A stretch of DNA of 9,584 nucleotides from Patulibacter sp. (lineage in GTDB: Bacteria; Actinomycetota; Thermoleophilia; Solirubrobacterales; Solirubrobacteraceae), in the NCBI GenBank assembly GCA_031119595.1, contig JAVHXX010000140.1, positions 1 through 9,584 of the forward strand, read 5' to 3'. Positions 1 to 7,218 of the stretch are shown here, piece after piece. The notes beneath the pieces were generated by a model, which ran no database searches, was not told the origin of the DNA, and was given only the letters and a program-made list of their open reading frames with translations. Made by a program: the position numbers and the translations under genes. Position 1 is the stretch's first letter. Each line of letters begins with the position of its first letter.

Positions 1-370
1 GCCCCTTGAACGGCGGGAGCAGGAGGCGGCGCTGCTCGAGGTGGATGCCCTCGTCGATGCCGAGGAGGGAGTTCCGACCGAGGATCGCCCGCAGCGGGCT
101 CTGGTCACCGGCGTGGAGGATCGTCGGATCCTCCTTGAAGACCGTCTTGATCAGGTCGGGGTCCGACACGACCACGAGCCGCTTGAAGCCGGCGATGTTC
201 AGGGAGAAGATCTCGCCGTAGCGCGCACGGTTGCGGGCGAGGTACTCGCGCTGGCGGAGCAGGACGCCCGCGGTCTGCCAGGCGCCGGGTGAGGTCGGGC
301 CCGGCGGGAGGCGGATCGGCTCGGTCGCGGTGGCGGTCCCGGTGGCGGGCGGGGCGGCGACGGCGCTCAT
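1..370 (-). CDS. Cytochrome P450, N-terminal 123 residues (cut by window edge)
   Basis: A haem-thiolate monooxygenase; only the N-terminal quarter is present because the gene runs off the left edge. Seen: an LPPGP proline hinge at about residues 21-25; then the first beta-sheet region, with YGEIFSL and RLVVVSDPDLIKTVF; then the helix B/B' to C region ending HLEQRRLLLPPFKG. The last has the H-x-x-x-R pattern that contacts haem propionate in P450s of the mycobacterial CYP138-like type. The I-helix and haem-binding Cys loop are outside, so activity cannot be judged. There is no N-terminal membrane anchor, so it should be a soluble enzyme that needs separate ferredoxin partners. The ATG overlaps the TGA of the upstream hydrolase gene (ATGA), which implies translational coupling and a shared substrate or pathway. 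The substrate is unknown. Confidence 0.88.
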   Translation of the reverse strand, partial: MSAVAAPPATGTATATEPIRLPPGPTSPGAWQTAGVLLRQREYLARNRARYGEIFSLNIAGFKRLVVVSDPDLIKTVFKEDPTILHAGDQSPLRAILGRNSLLGIDEGIHLEQRRLLLPPFKG

Positions 371-1281
371 GCGACCGCCTCCTCGGCGGCCGAGGCGTGC
401 TCGGCGATCATCGTGGCGATGCGCGGGCGGGCGCCGGCCGGGAGGTCGTGGCCCATGCCGGCGATCGACTCGAAGCGCGCGCCCGGGATCGCGGCGGCCG
501 TGGCCCGGCCTCCGGAGGCGTGGACCATCTTGTCGTCGGAGCCGTGGATCACGAGCGTGGGCGTGGTGATCGTGGCGAGCTCGCGGGTGCGGTTCCCGGA
601 CTTCATGATCGCCCCGAGCTGCCGGGTGACGCCGTTCGGATCGTGGCCGCGGTCGTAGGCGCGCTCCGCGCTCGCGCGGGTCTCGGCCTCGTCGAACGGG
701 AACCCCGGCGAGCCGATGTGGCGGAACAGGGCGACGTTGCGGTCGATCGACGCCTTGCGCGACCGCGACGGCGGCTGGGCCATCCTGAACCAGGTCGAAC
801 GGGCCGGCTGGCCACTCTTCCCGTGTCCCGTGTTCGACATGATCGAGACGAGGCTGCGGACCTTCTCGGGGTGGCGCGCCGCGAGGGTCTGGGAGATCAT
901 GCCGCCCATCGACACGCCGACCACATGCACGCGCCCGAGCTCGAGGACGTCGACGAGGTTGGCGGTGTCCTGCGCCATGTCCGCGAGCACGTACTGGCTC
1001 GGGGCGAAGCGGCGACGCAGGAGCTGCACCGGACCCGGGGTGGGAACGGCCGGTCGTGTGGAGCGACCGATGTCGCGGTTGTCGAAACGGACCACGTGGA
1101 AACCGCGGCCGACGAGGTCGTCGACGAAGTCCTGCGGCCAGCTCACGAGTTGCATGCCGAGGCCGTGCACGAGCAGGAGCGTGGGGTGGGCAGGGTCGCC
1201 GTGCGATTGCACGCACAGCTCGATGCCGCGACCGACGTCGACCATGCGCTCTTGCGTCTGCTGCGGGGACTCCGTGGCCAT
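367..1281 (-). CDS. Alpha/beta-fold hydrolase (RdmC/methyl esterase-like), 304 aa
   Basis: Soluble serine hydrolase. Seen: the oxyanion motif HGLG (39-42), FDNRDIGRS (66-74), the nucleophile elbow GVSMGG with Ser124, a likely acid Asp250 in HGSDDKMV, and catalytic His278 in GMGHDL. The FDNRDxGRS signature is typical of the aclacinomycin methylesterase/haloperoxidase-like branch; actual substrate is unknown. The frame stays open to an ATG at 1335, but I chose the ATG at 1281. It has AGGAG 8 nt upstream, the protein then begins at a normal family N-terminus, and the longer start would place the protein across the tandem palindromes. It is the first gene of an operon with the P450 (4-bp overlap), which suggests that the pair oxidises and then hydrolyses one compound, or the reverse. 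Confidence 0.9.
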   Translation of the reverse strand: MATESPQQTQERMVDVGRGIELCVQSHGDPAHPTLLLVHGLGMQLVSWPQDFVDDLVGRGFHVVRFDNRDIGRSTRPAVPTPGPVQLLRRRFAPSQYVLADMAQDTANLVDVLELGRVHVVGVSMGGMISQTLAARHPEKVRSLVSIMSNTGHGKSGQPARSTWFRMAQPPSRSRKASIDRNVALFRHIGSPGFPFDEAETRASAERAYDRGHDPNGVTRQLGAIMKSGNRTRELATITTPTLVIHGSDDKMVHASGGRATAAAIPGARFESIAGMGHDLPAGARPRIATMIAEHASAAEEAVA

Positions 1282-1304
1282 CTCCGGTGCTCCTGTGTCC
1301 GAGC

Positions 1305-1341
1305 GGTACACGACTGTACCGCGGCGGTACAGCAATGTACC
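1305..1341 (-). promoter_or_regulatory. Tandem palindromic operator (TetR-like) of the hydrolase-P450 operon
   Basis: Four perfect half-sites lie in a row: GGTACA-CGAC-TGTACC (1305-1320), GCGGC, then GGTACA-GCAA-TGTACC (1326-1341). This gives two 16-bp perfect inverted repeats with centres 21 bp apart (two helical turns), plus a third nested 17-bp palindrome TGTACCGCGGCGGTACA (1315-1331). It lies 24 bp upstream of the ATG at 1281. A possible -10 box (TACAGT on the minus strand) falls within it, so a bound dimer pair would block transcription. Such sites are typical of TetR-family repressors. No regulator gene is in the window, so the family assignment is inference. Confidence 0.72.
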
Positions 1342-1380
1342 ACGCGTCGTCGGCGGCGTCGTCAGGTGGTGGGCCGCGGG

Positions 1381-2808
1381 CTAGGCGGCCGCGCGGTGGG
1401 AGTCCTCAAAAGGGCCGAGGCGATCGGGCTTCGGCAGGTCGACCGGGCTCAGGAGCTCCGGGCGGTTCTCGGCCTGCACGATCGCGTTCCACTGCGGCAG
1501 CACCGCCTCGAACGCCTCGAAGACCACCGGGTCGAGCTTGGTGCCGCGATCCTCGTTCATGATCGCGATGACCTTCGACGGCGGGAGCGCCTCGCGGTAC
1601 GGGCGCTCGGCGCTGAGGGCTTCGCCGACGTCGGCGACGGCGAGGATGCGGTCGTCGAGGCCGAGGTCCGAGGCGGTGAGGCCGTGCGGATAGCCGCTGC
1701 CATCGAGGCGCTCGTGATGGGTGAGGGCGAGGCGGGCCATGTCCGTGAGGACGGGGATCCGCGAGAGCACCGCGTGCCCGGCCTCGGGGTGGCCGCGGAT
1801 GGCGAGCCATTCCTCGGCGTCGAGCTTGCCGGGCTTGTCGAGGATGAGGTTGGAGATGCCGAGCTTCCCGAGGTCGTGGACCTGTCCGGCGCGGTAGAGG
1901 CGGCCGGCCTCGGTTTCGCTGATGCCCATCTCCAGGGCGAGCAGCGCAGCGATCTGCGCGACGCCGCGGGAGTGGCGGGCGGTGTAGGGCGTCTTCGCGT
2001 CGACGATCTGGCCGAACGCGTCGGCGACGGCATCCAAGCGCGCGTCGTCGGCGGCGATCGCGGCGGAGCGCGGCTCGAGCGCGCGGACGTCAGGGCGGGC
2101 CAGGCCGGCCCAGAAGGTGTCGTCCGTGGCGCTGTTGGTGACGACCTTGACGAGCGTGGGATCGAACCAGTGGCCCGCCCGGGCCACGGCCATCTCGCAG
2201 GCCGCGGTGCGCCCACCGGAGACCCAGAAGATCTCGAGCGTCTGCGCGAGGCACATGATGCGGCCCAGCAGCGGGATCGCTTCACCCTTGAGGCCGTAGG
2301 GGTAGCCGCCGCCGTCCCAGTGTTCGTCGAGCGCCCGGATCGCGTGTGCGGACTTCTCGGAAAGGCCGATGCCGAGGGCGATCTGCGCGCCCCGTTCGCA
2401 GCGCAGCTCCGTGAGCTGTGCAGCGCCCGCGGCGCCGGAGGCGACGAGCGCGCGGACGCGACCGAGCTTCGTGCGCAGGCCGCCACCGGGGGCGGTGTGG
2501 CGCAGCGTATGGACGGCGGAGACGCGCTTGCTGCGGTGGTTCTGCATGCGGCGCGTGGCCTTCACGAGGCCGTCGTCGTTCGCGTAGAGCTCGGCGATCG
2601 GTGCGGCGTTGACCGAGCAGCCGGCGTCCTTGAGGAGGAGCGCGTAGTAGAGCGCGCCGCGGTCCTCTTCGGGTAGATCGATGCGTTCGGCGATCCGCAT
2701 CCCGAGCAGGCAGGAGCGCTCGGCGTGGCCGGGCGGGTGCCCCTCGGTCAGGTCCAGCGCGTGCGAGAGGCCCGCGAGGACGTCGGAAAGATGGAGCTCC
2801 ACGGTCAT
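1381..2808 (-). CDS. Tandem HD / HD-GYP domain phosphohydrolase, 475 aa
   Basis: Probable cyclic-di-nucleotide phosphodiesterase or signalling phosphohydrolase, cytoplasmic. There are two HD modules. The first (about 20-180) keeps GHAERS (His28) and HWDGGGYPYGL (about 163-173), but its HD motif reads LLKDAGC (Lys60-Asp61), so the metal-ligand His is Lys. The second (about 265-410) is canonical: YTARHS (His279), HDLGK (His311-Asp312), GHPEAGH (His340 region), HHERLDGSGYPHGL with GYP at 372-374, and DVGEALSAERPYR at about 393-405. The first copy may therefore be regulatory and the second catalytic. Start: ATG 2808 is preceded by AGGA 7 nt away and begins just before the conserved LSDVLAGLSHALDLTEGH segment. 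An ATG at 2862 and a GTG at 2937 are in frame but have poorer ribosome sites. No transmembrane or sensor domain is seen. The C-terminal tail (about 430-475) is unassigned. Confidence 0.85.
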   Translation of the reverse strand: MTVELHLSDVLAGLSHALDLTEGHPPGHAERSCLLGMRIAERIDLPEEDRGALYYALLLKDAGCSVNAAPIAELYANDDGLVKATRRMQNHRSKRVSAVHTLRHTAPGGGLRTKLGRVRALVASGAAGAAQLTELRCERGAQIALGIGLSEKSAHAIRALDEHWDGGGYPYGLKGEAIPLLGRIMCLAQTLEIFWVSGGRTAACEMAVARAGHWFDPTLVKVVTNSATDDTFWAGLARPDVRALEPRSAAIAADDARLDAVADAFGQIVDAKTPYTARHSRGVAQIAALLALEMGISETEAGRLYRAGQVHDLGKLGISNLILDKPGKLDAEEWLAIRGHPEAGHAVLSRIPVLTDMARLALTHHERLDGSGYPHGLTASDLGLDDRILAVADVGEALSAERPYREALPPSKVIAIMNEDRGTKLDPVVFEAFEAVLPQWNAIVQAENRPELLSPVDLPKPDRLGPFEDSHRAAA

Positions 2809-2963
2809 CTCATCGTCCTGGACCAACCAGATCCGCAGGGCTGTGACGGTCGATTGGACCATCGTTTGAACGTCGCTCCAGTTCGTGGTCGCACCTCTCG
2901 ATGGGGCGGAATCGGCGTTCCGTGACACCTCGTGCACCGCCGGAAATTCGGGCGATCCTGCGA

Positions 2964-2983
2964 TATAGTTGCGTTGTCAACTA
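2964..2983 (+). promoter_or_regulatory. -10 box overlapped by MarR-like palindromic operator
   Basis: TATAGT (2964-2969) is a strong -10 match in otherwise GC-rich DNA. It overlaps the perfect inverted repeat TAGTTG-N6-CAACTA (2966-2983), an 18-bp site of the size and type bound by MarR-family repressors. No convincing -35 is seen. The predicted transcript start is near 2976, giving a leader of about 40 nt to the GTG at 3018. Known context: in Bacillus, mhqO/mhqD-type genes are repressed by the MarR-family quinone sensor MhqR. This supports the reading, but the repressor gene is not in the window. Confidence 0.72.
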
Positions 2984-3017
2984 CTTTCTCCCGACTCGGG
3001 AGAACCCGGAGCCCGCC

Positions 3018-3947
3018 GTGCAGCTCGAAGGCATCCACCACATCAGCGCCATCACCGGAGACGCCCCGGCCAATGTCGACTTCTACGCCCGCGTGCTCGG
3101 CATGCGGCTCGTGAAGAAGACGGTCAATCAGGACGACCCAACCGTCTACCACCTGTTTTACGCCGATGAGGACGGCTCGCCCGGCGCCGATCTCACCTTC
3201 TTCGAATACCCGGGCGCCCGGCAGGGACGGCACGGCTCGGGGATGGTCCACACGATCGTGTTCCGCGTCGCGTCCGAGGCGGCCCTCGACTTCTGGGTCG
3301 ACCGGCTCGCCGGTGAGGGGATCGAGGCGTCGAGAGACACCGGCCGCATCGTCTTCGCGGACCCAGAGGGCCTGGGCCTGGAGTTCGTGGTCGTCGAGCG
3401 CCCCGACGCGCCGCTCTCGGCCCGCTCGCTGGACGTGCCGGCGGAGTTCGCGCTGCAGGGCTTCGAGGCGGTGCGTGCGTACGCGGACGACTGGCCGCGC
3501 AGCGAGGCGCTGCTCTCGGGGCCGATGGGCCTCACCGAGATCGCCAGCCACGACTGGGAGGCTCGCGGCGAGCTGCGCGGTGGGCGGATCGTCTTCGAGG
3601 ACTCCCCGGGCCGTGGCGTCCCCGGCGCCGGCACCGTGCACCACGTGGCGTGGAGCATCGGGCTCGGCGAGGAGGAGGCCTGGCAGCAGCTCATCGCCCG
3701 CACGGGGCTACGGCCGACACCCGTCATCGATCGGTTCTACTTCCGGTCGGTGTACTTCCGCGAGCCGAGCGGCATCCTCTACGAGCTCGCCACCCGCGGC
3801 CCGGGGTTCACCTCCGACGAGCCGAAGGAGACGCTCGGCGAGGCACTCTCGCTGCCGCCGAACTTCGAGGCCGTGCGCGACAGCGTGAGCCAGAAGCTGA
3901 CGCCCCTCCCGGACGTCACCCAGTGGCGGCCGGCGGTGACGGCGTGA
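3018..3947 (+). CDS. Ring-cleaving dioxygenase, VOC/glyoxalase family (MhqO-like), 309 aa
   Basis: A two-repeat vicinal-oxygen-chelate protein of the MhqO/MhqA/MhqE group, linked in Bacillus to resistance against hydroquinones and other electrophiles. Seen: the characteristic start LEGIHHISAITGDAPANVDF with His7-His8, then VKKTVNQDDPTVYHLFYAD. The second half carries VHHVAW (His208-His209) and YFREPSGILYELAT with the likely metal ligand Glu256. Length is normal for the family. Start: GTG at 3018 puts the protein at the usual M-Q-L-E-G-I-H-H beginning and has GGAG 6 nt upstream. The frame is open back to 2901, but that stretch holds the promoter and operator. It is the first gene of an operon with the esterase at 3944 (GTGA overlap). 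Expression is probably induced by quinone or another electrophile through a MarR repressor. Confidence 0.9.
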   Translation: MQLEGIHHISAITGDAPANVDFYARVLGMRLVKKTVNQDDPTVYHLFYADEDGSPGADLTFFEYPGARQGRHGSGMVHTIVFRVASEAALDFWVDRLAGEGIEASRDTGRIVFADPEGLGLEFVVVERPDAPLSARSLDVPAEFALQGFEAVRAYADDWPRSEALLSGPMGLTEIASHDWEARGELRGGRIVFEDSPGRGVPGAGTVHHVAWSIGLGEEEAWQQLIARTGLRPTPVIDRFYFRSVYFREPSGILYELATRGPGFTSDEPKETLGEALSLPPNFEAVRDSVSQKLTPLPDVTQWRPAVTA

Positions 3948-4618
3948 GCCTCCCCGAAGGCCGCGAGGTCGGCGACCTGGCCGGCTTTCACTACCGCTAC
4001 GACCGTCCCGCGGCGTGTGATGCGCCGGGTGGCGACGGCTGGACACTCCTCCTGCTTCACGGCACCGGCGGCGACGAGACCCAGCTCACGGGGCTCGGCC
4101 GCCAGCTCCTCCAGGGCGCGGCACAGCTGTCGCCCCGGGGGAACGTGAGCGAGGGCGGCGCCCCGCGCTTCTTCGCCCGGCTCGCGCTGAACCGGTTCGA
4201 CCCGGCCGAGGTTGAACGCGGCGCCGACGCCCTCGCGGGGTTCGTCCGCGCAGCCGCCGTCGAGCACGGCATCGATCTCGCCAAGACGGTCGCCGTCGGC
4301 TACTCGAACGGCGCGAACGTCGCCCTGGCCGCGATGCAGCGTCATCCCGGGTTGCTCCGTGGCGCCGTGCTGCTCCGCGCGATGCTCGTGCTCGACCCGG
4401 AGGCGGGAGACCCGCTCAACGGGGTCGACCTGCTCGCGCTCGGTGGCGAGCGCGACCCGCTCATCGACGCCACGGGCTACGCCCGGCTCGTCGAGGTCAC
4501 CCGCGACCAGGGCGCGACCGTGCAGGCGCACGTCGAGCGAGGAGTCGGCCACGACCTCGGTCCGGGCGATGTCGCCACGGCGACGGCGTGGCTGAGCACG
4601 CTGACGCAGGCGACGTAG
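3944..4618 (+). CDS. Carboxylesterase/phospholipase-like alpha/beta hydrolase (MhqD-like), 224 aa
   Basis: Small single-domain serine hydrolase of the phospholipase/carboxylesterase family. Seen: LLLLHGTGGDE (35-45, oxyanion loop), nucleophile GYSNGAN with Ser121, acid Asp171 in GERDPLI, and base His203 in GVGHDLG. These match the MhqD-type hydrolases that accompany MhqO dioxygenases. The GTG start overlaps the TGA of the dioxygenase gene (GTGA), so the two are co-translated and share the MarR-like operator. The pairing suggests a two-step detoxification, ring opening followed by hydrolysis of the product or an ester adduct; the actual substrate is not visible. The longer open frame back to 3650 is out of frame with the dioxygenase and is rejected. 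Confidence 0.88.
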   Translation: MSLPEGREVGDLAGFHYRYDRPAACDAPGGDGWTLLLLHGTGGDETQLTGLGRQLLQGAAQLSPRGNVSEGGAPRFFARLALNRFDPAEVERGADALAGFVRAAAVEHGIDLAKTVAVGYSNGANVALAAMQRHPGLLRGAVLLRAMLVLDPEAGDPLNGVDLLALGGERDPLIDATGYARLVEVTRDQGATVQAHVERGVGHDLGPGDVATATAWLSTLTQAT

Positions 4619-4640
4619 CCGCTGCGTCCCGCGCAGGCGG
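4619..4640 (+). terminator. Possible GC-rich hairpin between convergent genes
   Basis: CCGC-TGCG, a 5-nt loop, then CGCA-(G)-GCGG forms an 8-bp stem with one bulged G immediately after the esterase stop codon. It has no T-tract. A second small hairpin (GCCGCT-CAG-AGCGGC, 4653-4667) covers the dinB stop. Together they fill the 39-bp gap between convergent genes and may act as a two-way terminator. Confidence 0.35.
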
Positions 4641-4657
4641 GGTCCGGCCGGGGCCGC

Positions 4658-5797
4658 TCAGAGCGGCAGCGGCAGTTGGGCCTCGTCATGGCGCGGGCGG
4701 CGCCGCTCCGTCTCGGCGGGCTCCTCGAACCCCGCAGAGCGTACGCCCAGCAGTCGCACGGGCGCGTCGATCTGCTCCCGCTCGAACAGGGTCCGAGCGA
4801 GGGAGCGGATCGCGGCCGGGTCGCGGGTGGCCCGGTCGACGGAGACGGCGCGGGTCTTCGTGGTCCAGTCGGCGAAGCGCACCTTGATGCCGACCGTGCG
4901 GCCGGCCAGGCCCTTGCGCTCGAGGTCCTGGGAGAGCTGCTCGGCGAGCCCGTCGAGGACGGCCAGGAGCCGGCCGGCGTCGGCGATGTCCTCGGGGAAG
5001 GTCGTCTCCCGGGAACACGACTTGATCGCGCGCTCGACCTGCACGGCGCTCTCGTCGATGAAGTGCGCGAGGGCATGCAGTCGCGGCCCCGAGCCCGTCC
5101 CGACCTTCGCGGTGAGTTCCTCCGGGGTGCGCCGCTGCAGGTCGCCGATGGTGAGGATGCCGAGCTCGCCGAGCCGCTCGGCGGTCCTCGGACCGATGCC
5201 CTGGAGCTTCCTGACCGAGGCGCCGGCGAACGCCTCGCAGGCCTGCTCTCGCGAGAGGGTGGCGAAGCCGCGCGGCTTGGCCGCGCCGCTCGTGGTCTTC
5301 GCGACGAGGCGGTTCGGGCCGACGCCCACGGAGATGAACATGCCCGTCTCCGCCTCCACGGCGGCGACCGCCTCCCGCATCGACGTGAGCGGTTTGTCGA
5401 CGTCGGTGAGGTCGACGTAGGCCTCGTCGATCCCCGCCTGCTGGAGCACGGGAAAGCGGTCGCGCATCATGCCCCATACCTGCTGGCTGATCTCGCGATA
5501 GCGGGCCATGTCCGGAGGGAGCACGACCGCCTGCGGGCAGAGGCTGCGCGCCCGCGACATCGGCATCGCCGAATCGACACCGAAGGCGCGCGCCTCGTAA
5601 CTCGCGGTGGTGACGACCGACCGCGGCCCGAGGCCGCCGACGATCAGCGGGACGCCGCGGAGATCCGGGCGCCGCAGGAGCTCGGCCGAGGCGTAGAAGG
5701 CGTCGATGTCGCAGTGGGCCACCACACGCCGACGGCCCGCCGCTTGCGCAGACGGGCCGTGTTCCTCTCGGGGGGAGTCAGAGGCGGCGGGCCGCAT
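4658..5797 (-). CDS. dinB: DNA polymerase IV (Y-family translesion polymerase), 379 aa
   Basis: Error-prone lesion-bypass polymerase. Seen: the first catalytic motif HCDIDAFYASAE (Asp30, Asp32; Tyr35 at the steric-gate position that excludes ribonucleotides), SYEARAFGVDSAMPM in the fingers, the second motif GIDEAYVDL (Asp124, Glu125), GVGPNRLVAKTTSGAAKP, then a helix-hairpin-helix segment KLQGIGPRTAERLGELGI, the little-finger domain, and a C-terminal QLPLPL resembling the sliding-clamp-binding motif. The usual Ser before IDEA is Gly122. Length is normal. ATG 5797 lacks a Shine-Dalgarno, but the -10 box TACGCT ends 6 nt before it, so a leaderless transcript starting at the ATG is likely. A perfect SOS box lies 18 nt upstream, so LexA control is expected. 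Convergent with the esterase operon. Confidence 0.93.
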   Translation of the reverse strand: MRPAASDSPREEHGPSAQAAGRRRVVAHCDIDAFYASAELLRRPDLRGVPLIVGGLGPRSVVTTASYEARAFGVDSAMPMSRARSLCPQAVVLPPDMARYREISQQVWGMMRDRFPVLQQAGIDEAYVDLTDVDKPLTSMREAVAAVEAETGMFISVGVGPNRLVAKTTSGAAKPRGFATLSREQACEAFAGASVRKLQGIGPRTAERLGELGILTIGDLQRRTPEELTAKVGTGSGPRLHALAHFIDESAVQVERAIKSCSRETTFPEDIADAGRLLAVLDGLAEQLSQDLERKGLAGRTVGIKVRFADWTTKTRAVSVDRATRDPAAIRSLARTLFEREQIDAPVRLLGVRSAGFEEPAETERRRPRHDEAQLPLPL

Positions 5798-5803
5798 GAC
5801 CGA

Positions 5804-5829
5804 AGCGTAGACGGGCGAACGGATGTTCG
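5804..5829 (-). promoter_or_regulatory. LexA (SOS) box and -10 of dinB
   Basis: CGAAC-GGAT-GTTCG at 5816-5829 matches the Gram-positive/actinobacterial LexA consensus CGAACRNRYGTTCG at every position. On the minus strand it is followed by the -10 box TACGCT (5804-5809), which ends 6 nt before the dinB ATG at 5797. LexA bound here would cover the -35/-10 spacer. Confidence 0.88.
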
Positions 5830-5856
5830 CACGCCCCGTGCTTCAGCGTGCGGGAC

Positions 5857-7218
5857 CTACTTGCACTTCGCGATGCGCTCCGAGGCGCTGTCGCGGGCGA
5901 CACCGTTGCTGTCGGTGACCGCCAGCTTCACGGTGAGGGTGCCGTGTTTGACGCACCGGGCGACCTTGATCTTCGTGGCGACCGTGATGCCGGCCGTGGG
6001 GTAGAGGACCGAGGTCGTGGAGACGGTGCGGCACTTCGTCTTGACGCAGCGCACGATCTGGGCGGAGCCGGTGCCGGTCGAGCCGATGAAGGAGGACGAG
6101 AGGGTGATGACGCCGGTCTTCTTCAGGCTCGGGGCGGTGTTCAGCTTGGCCTGGAAGATGCCGATGCCCGTGCCGCCGGCCGGGGCCTTGACGGTCTTCA
6201 GGCCGGCGCCGACGACGCCGGTGGCGACCGAGCCCGAGCCCGTGGTGGTCGTGGTCGACGTGCGGGCGGTGGTCGTCGTCGGGACGTAGGTGCTGCCGGT
6301 CATGATCGAGCGGATCCACGGCACGACGGTCGTGACGCGCGTCTCGAACGAGGGGGCGAAGGCGCCGCCGGTGGCGGCGTCGCACGGGTCCGGGCCGGTG
6401 GAGGTGATGCCCCAGAGGACCGGGGAGCCGTTCGTGTCGAAGCGGACGAGCGGGCCGCCCGAGTCGCCGAAGCAGGTGGCCTGGCGGCCACCGCCGGGGA
6501 GGTAGCAGTCGGAGTACTGGCCCGAGCCGGGGTTGTACTGCTCGCAGGCGGCGGAGTTGACCTGCTCGAGGCGGCCGCTGCGGAGGGTGCCGCTGGACGT
6601 GCTGTTCGTGGCCTGCGAGCGACCGAAGCCGGCGACGTTGTCGGCCGAGCCCACCGCGTAGGAGTCGGCGGAGCGGTTCGGGTCGGGCAGGGCGAAGGGC
6701 GTCGTCGGGACCGCGGTCTGCAGCTCGATGAGCGCGACGTCCCAGGACGCGTTGGTCCAGGAGTAGCCCGGGTTGACGTACGTGTTGACCGCGCTGACGA
6801 GGTGGTCGCCGGCGTTCGAGACGGAGTTGACGTTCGCGGCGATGTAGACGTTCGCCGGGTCGATCGCGGCGGTGGCGTTGTTCGTCTGCGCGAGGCAGTG
6901 ACCCGCGGTGGCGACCCAGTTGGTCGCGATGAGGGTGCCGGTGCAGAGGCGCGTGCCCTGGCCGTCGGTGGCGAACACCGCGACGGTCGCGCTCCAGCGA
7001 CCCGTGGCGGAAACATCGGTCGGGCTCACGGTCGAGCCGCTGATGACGCGACCCTGCGGGTCGCTGTTCGAGGTGGAATCGCTCGACGAGTCGGCGAGGG
7101 CGGCGGTGGGGGAGAGCGCTGCGATCAGGAGCGCAGCCAGCGCCAGAGCGATTCGGCCGATCCGTGGCCTCATCGTCCGGAAGGACGAGCGGGCTCCATG
7201 CCCGTTGATGATTTCCAT
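5857..7218 (-). CDS. Secreted S1-family (chymotrypsin-fold) serine protease with C-terminal domain, 453 aa
   Basis: Extracellular protease. Residues 16-42 form a signal peptide (RPRIGR, then a hydrophobic core, ending ALA|D). A short Ser/Asp-rich propeptide runs to Arg57. The mature N-terminus would be VISG at 58, the counterpart of IVGG. Catalytic residues: His107 (TAGHC), Asp160 (WDVALIEL) and Ser253 (GDSGGP). Cysteines fit three classical disulfides (92-108, 225-238, 249-279). The residue six before the Ser is Ala247, not Asp, so trypsin-like Arg/Lys specificity is unlikely. After about 307 comes a Thr/Ser-rich linker with runs of four and six Thr, then a beta-rich C-terminal domain (about 337-453) with four Cys (391, 396, 422, 452), possibly for wall or substrate binding. 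Start: ATG 7218 chosen; ATG 7173 (residue 16) would also leave a full signal peptide. Neither has a clear ribosome site. Confidence 0.87.
   Translation of the reverse strand: MEIINGHGARSSFRTMRPRIGRIALALAALLIAALSPTAALADSSSDSTSNSDPQGRVISGSTVSPTDVSATGRWSATVAVFATDGQGTRLCTGTLIATNWVATAGHCLAQTNNATAAIDPANVYIAANVNSVSNAGDHLVSAVNTYVNPGYSWTNASWDVALIELQTAVPTTPFALPDPNRSADSYAVGSADNVAGFGRSQATNSTSSGTLRSGRLEQVNSAACEQYNPGSGQYSDCYLPGGGRQATCFGDSGGPLVRFDTNGSPVLWGITSTGPDPCDAATGGAFAPSFETRVTTVVPWIRSIMTGSTYVPTTTTARTSTTTTTGSGSVATGVVGAGLKTVKAPAGGTGIGIFQAKLNTAPSLKKTGVITLSSSFIGSTGTGSAQIVRCVKTKCRTVSTTSVLYPTAGITVATKIKVARCVKHGTLTVKLAVTDSNGVARDSASERIAKCK

Noticed and set aside
1282..1335. Longer start of the alpha/beta hydrolase at 1335
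   Set aside because: The extra 18 codons are made of the tandem operator repeats; the ATG at 1281 has a good ribosome site.
289..2676. Very long plus-strand open frame (795 aa)
   Set aside because: It is antisense to the hydrolase and HD-GYP genes, its composition is extreme in Arg/Gly/Ala/Val, and no family motif is visible; it is a by-product of high GC.
2805..3644. Minus-strand open frame of 279 aa opposite the dioxygenase
   Set aside because: The opposite strand encodes a well-conserved dioxygenase; this frame has no motif and crosses the promoter region.
4676..6004. Plus-strand open frame of 442 aa
   Set aside because: Complement of dinB, which has all Y-family motifs; no recognisable content of its own.
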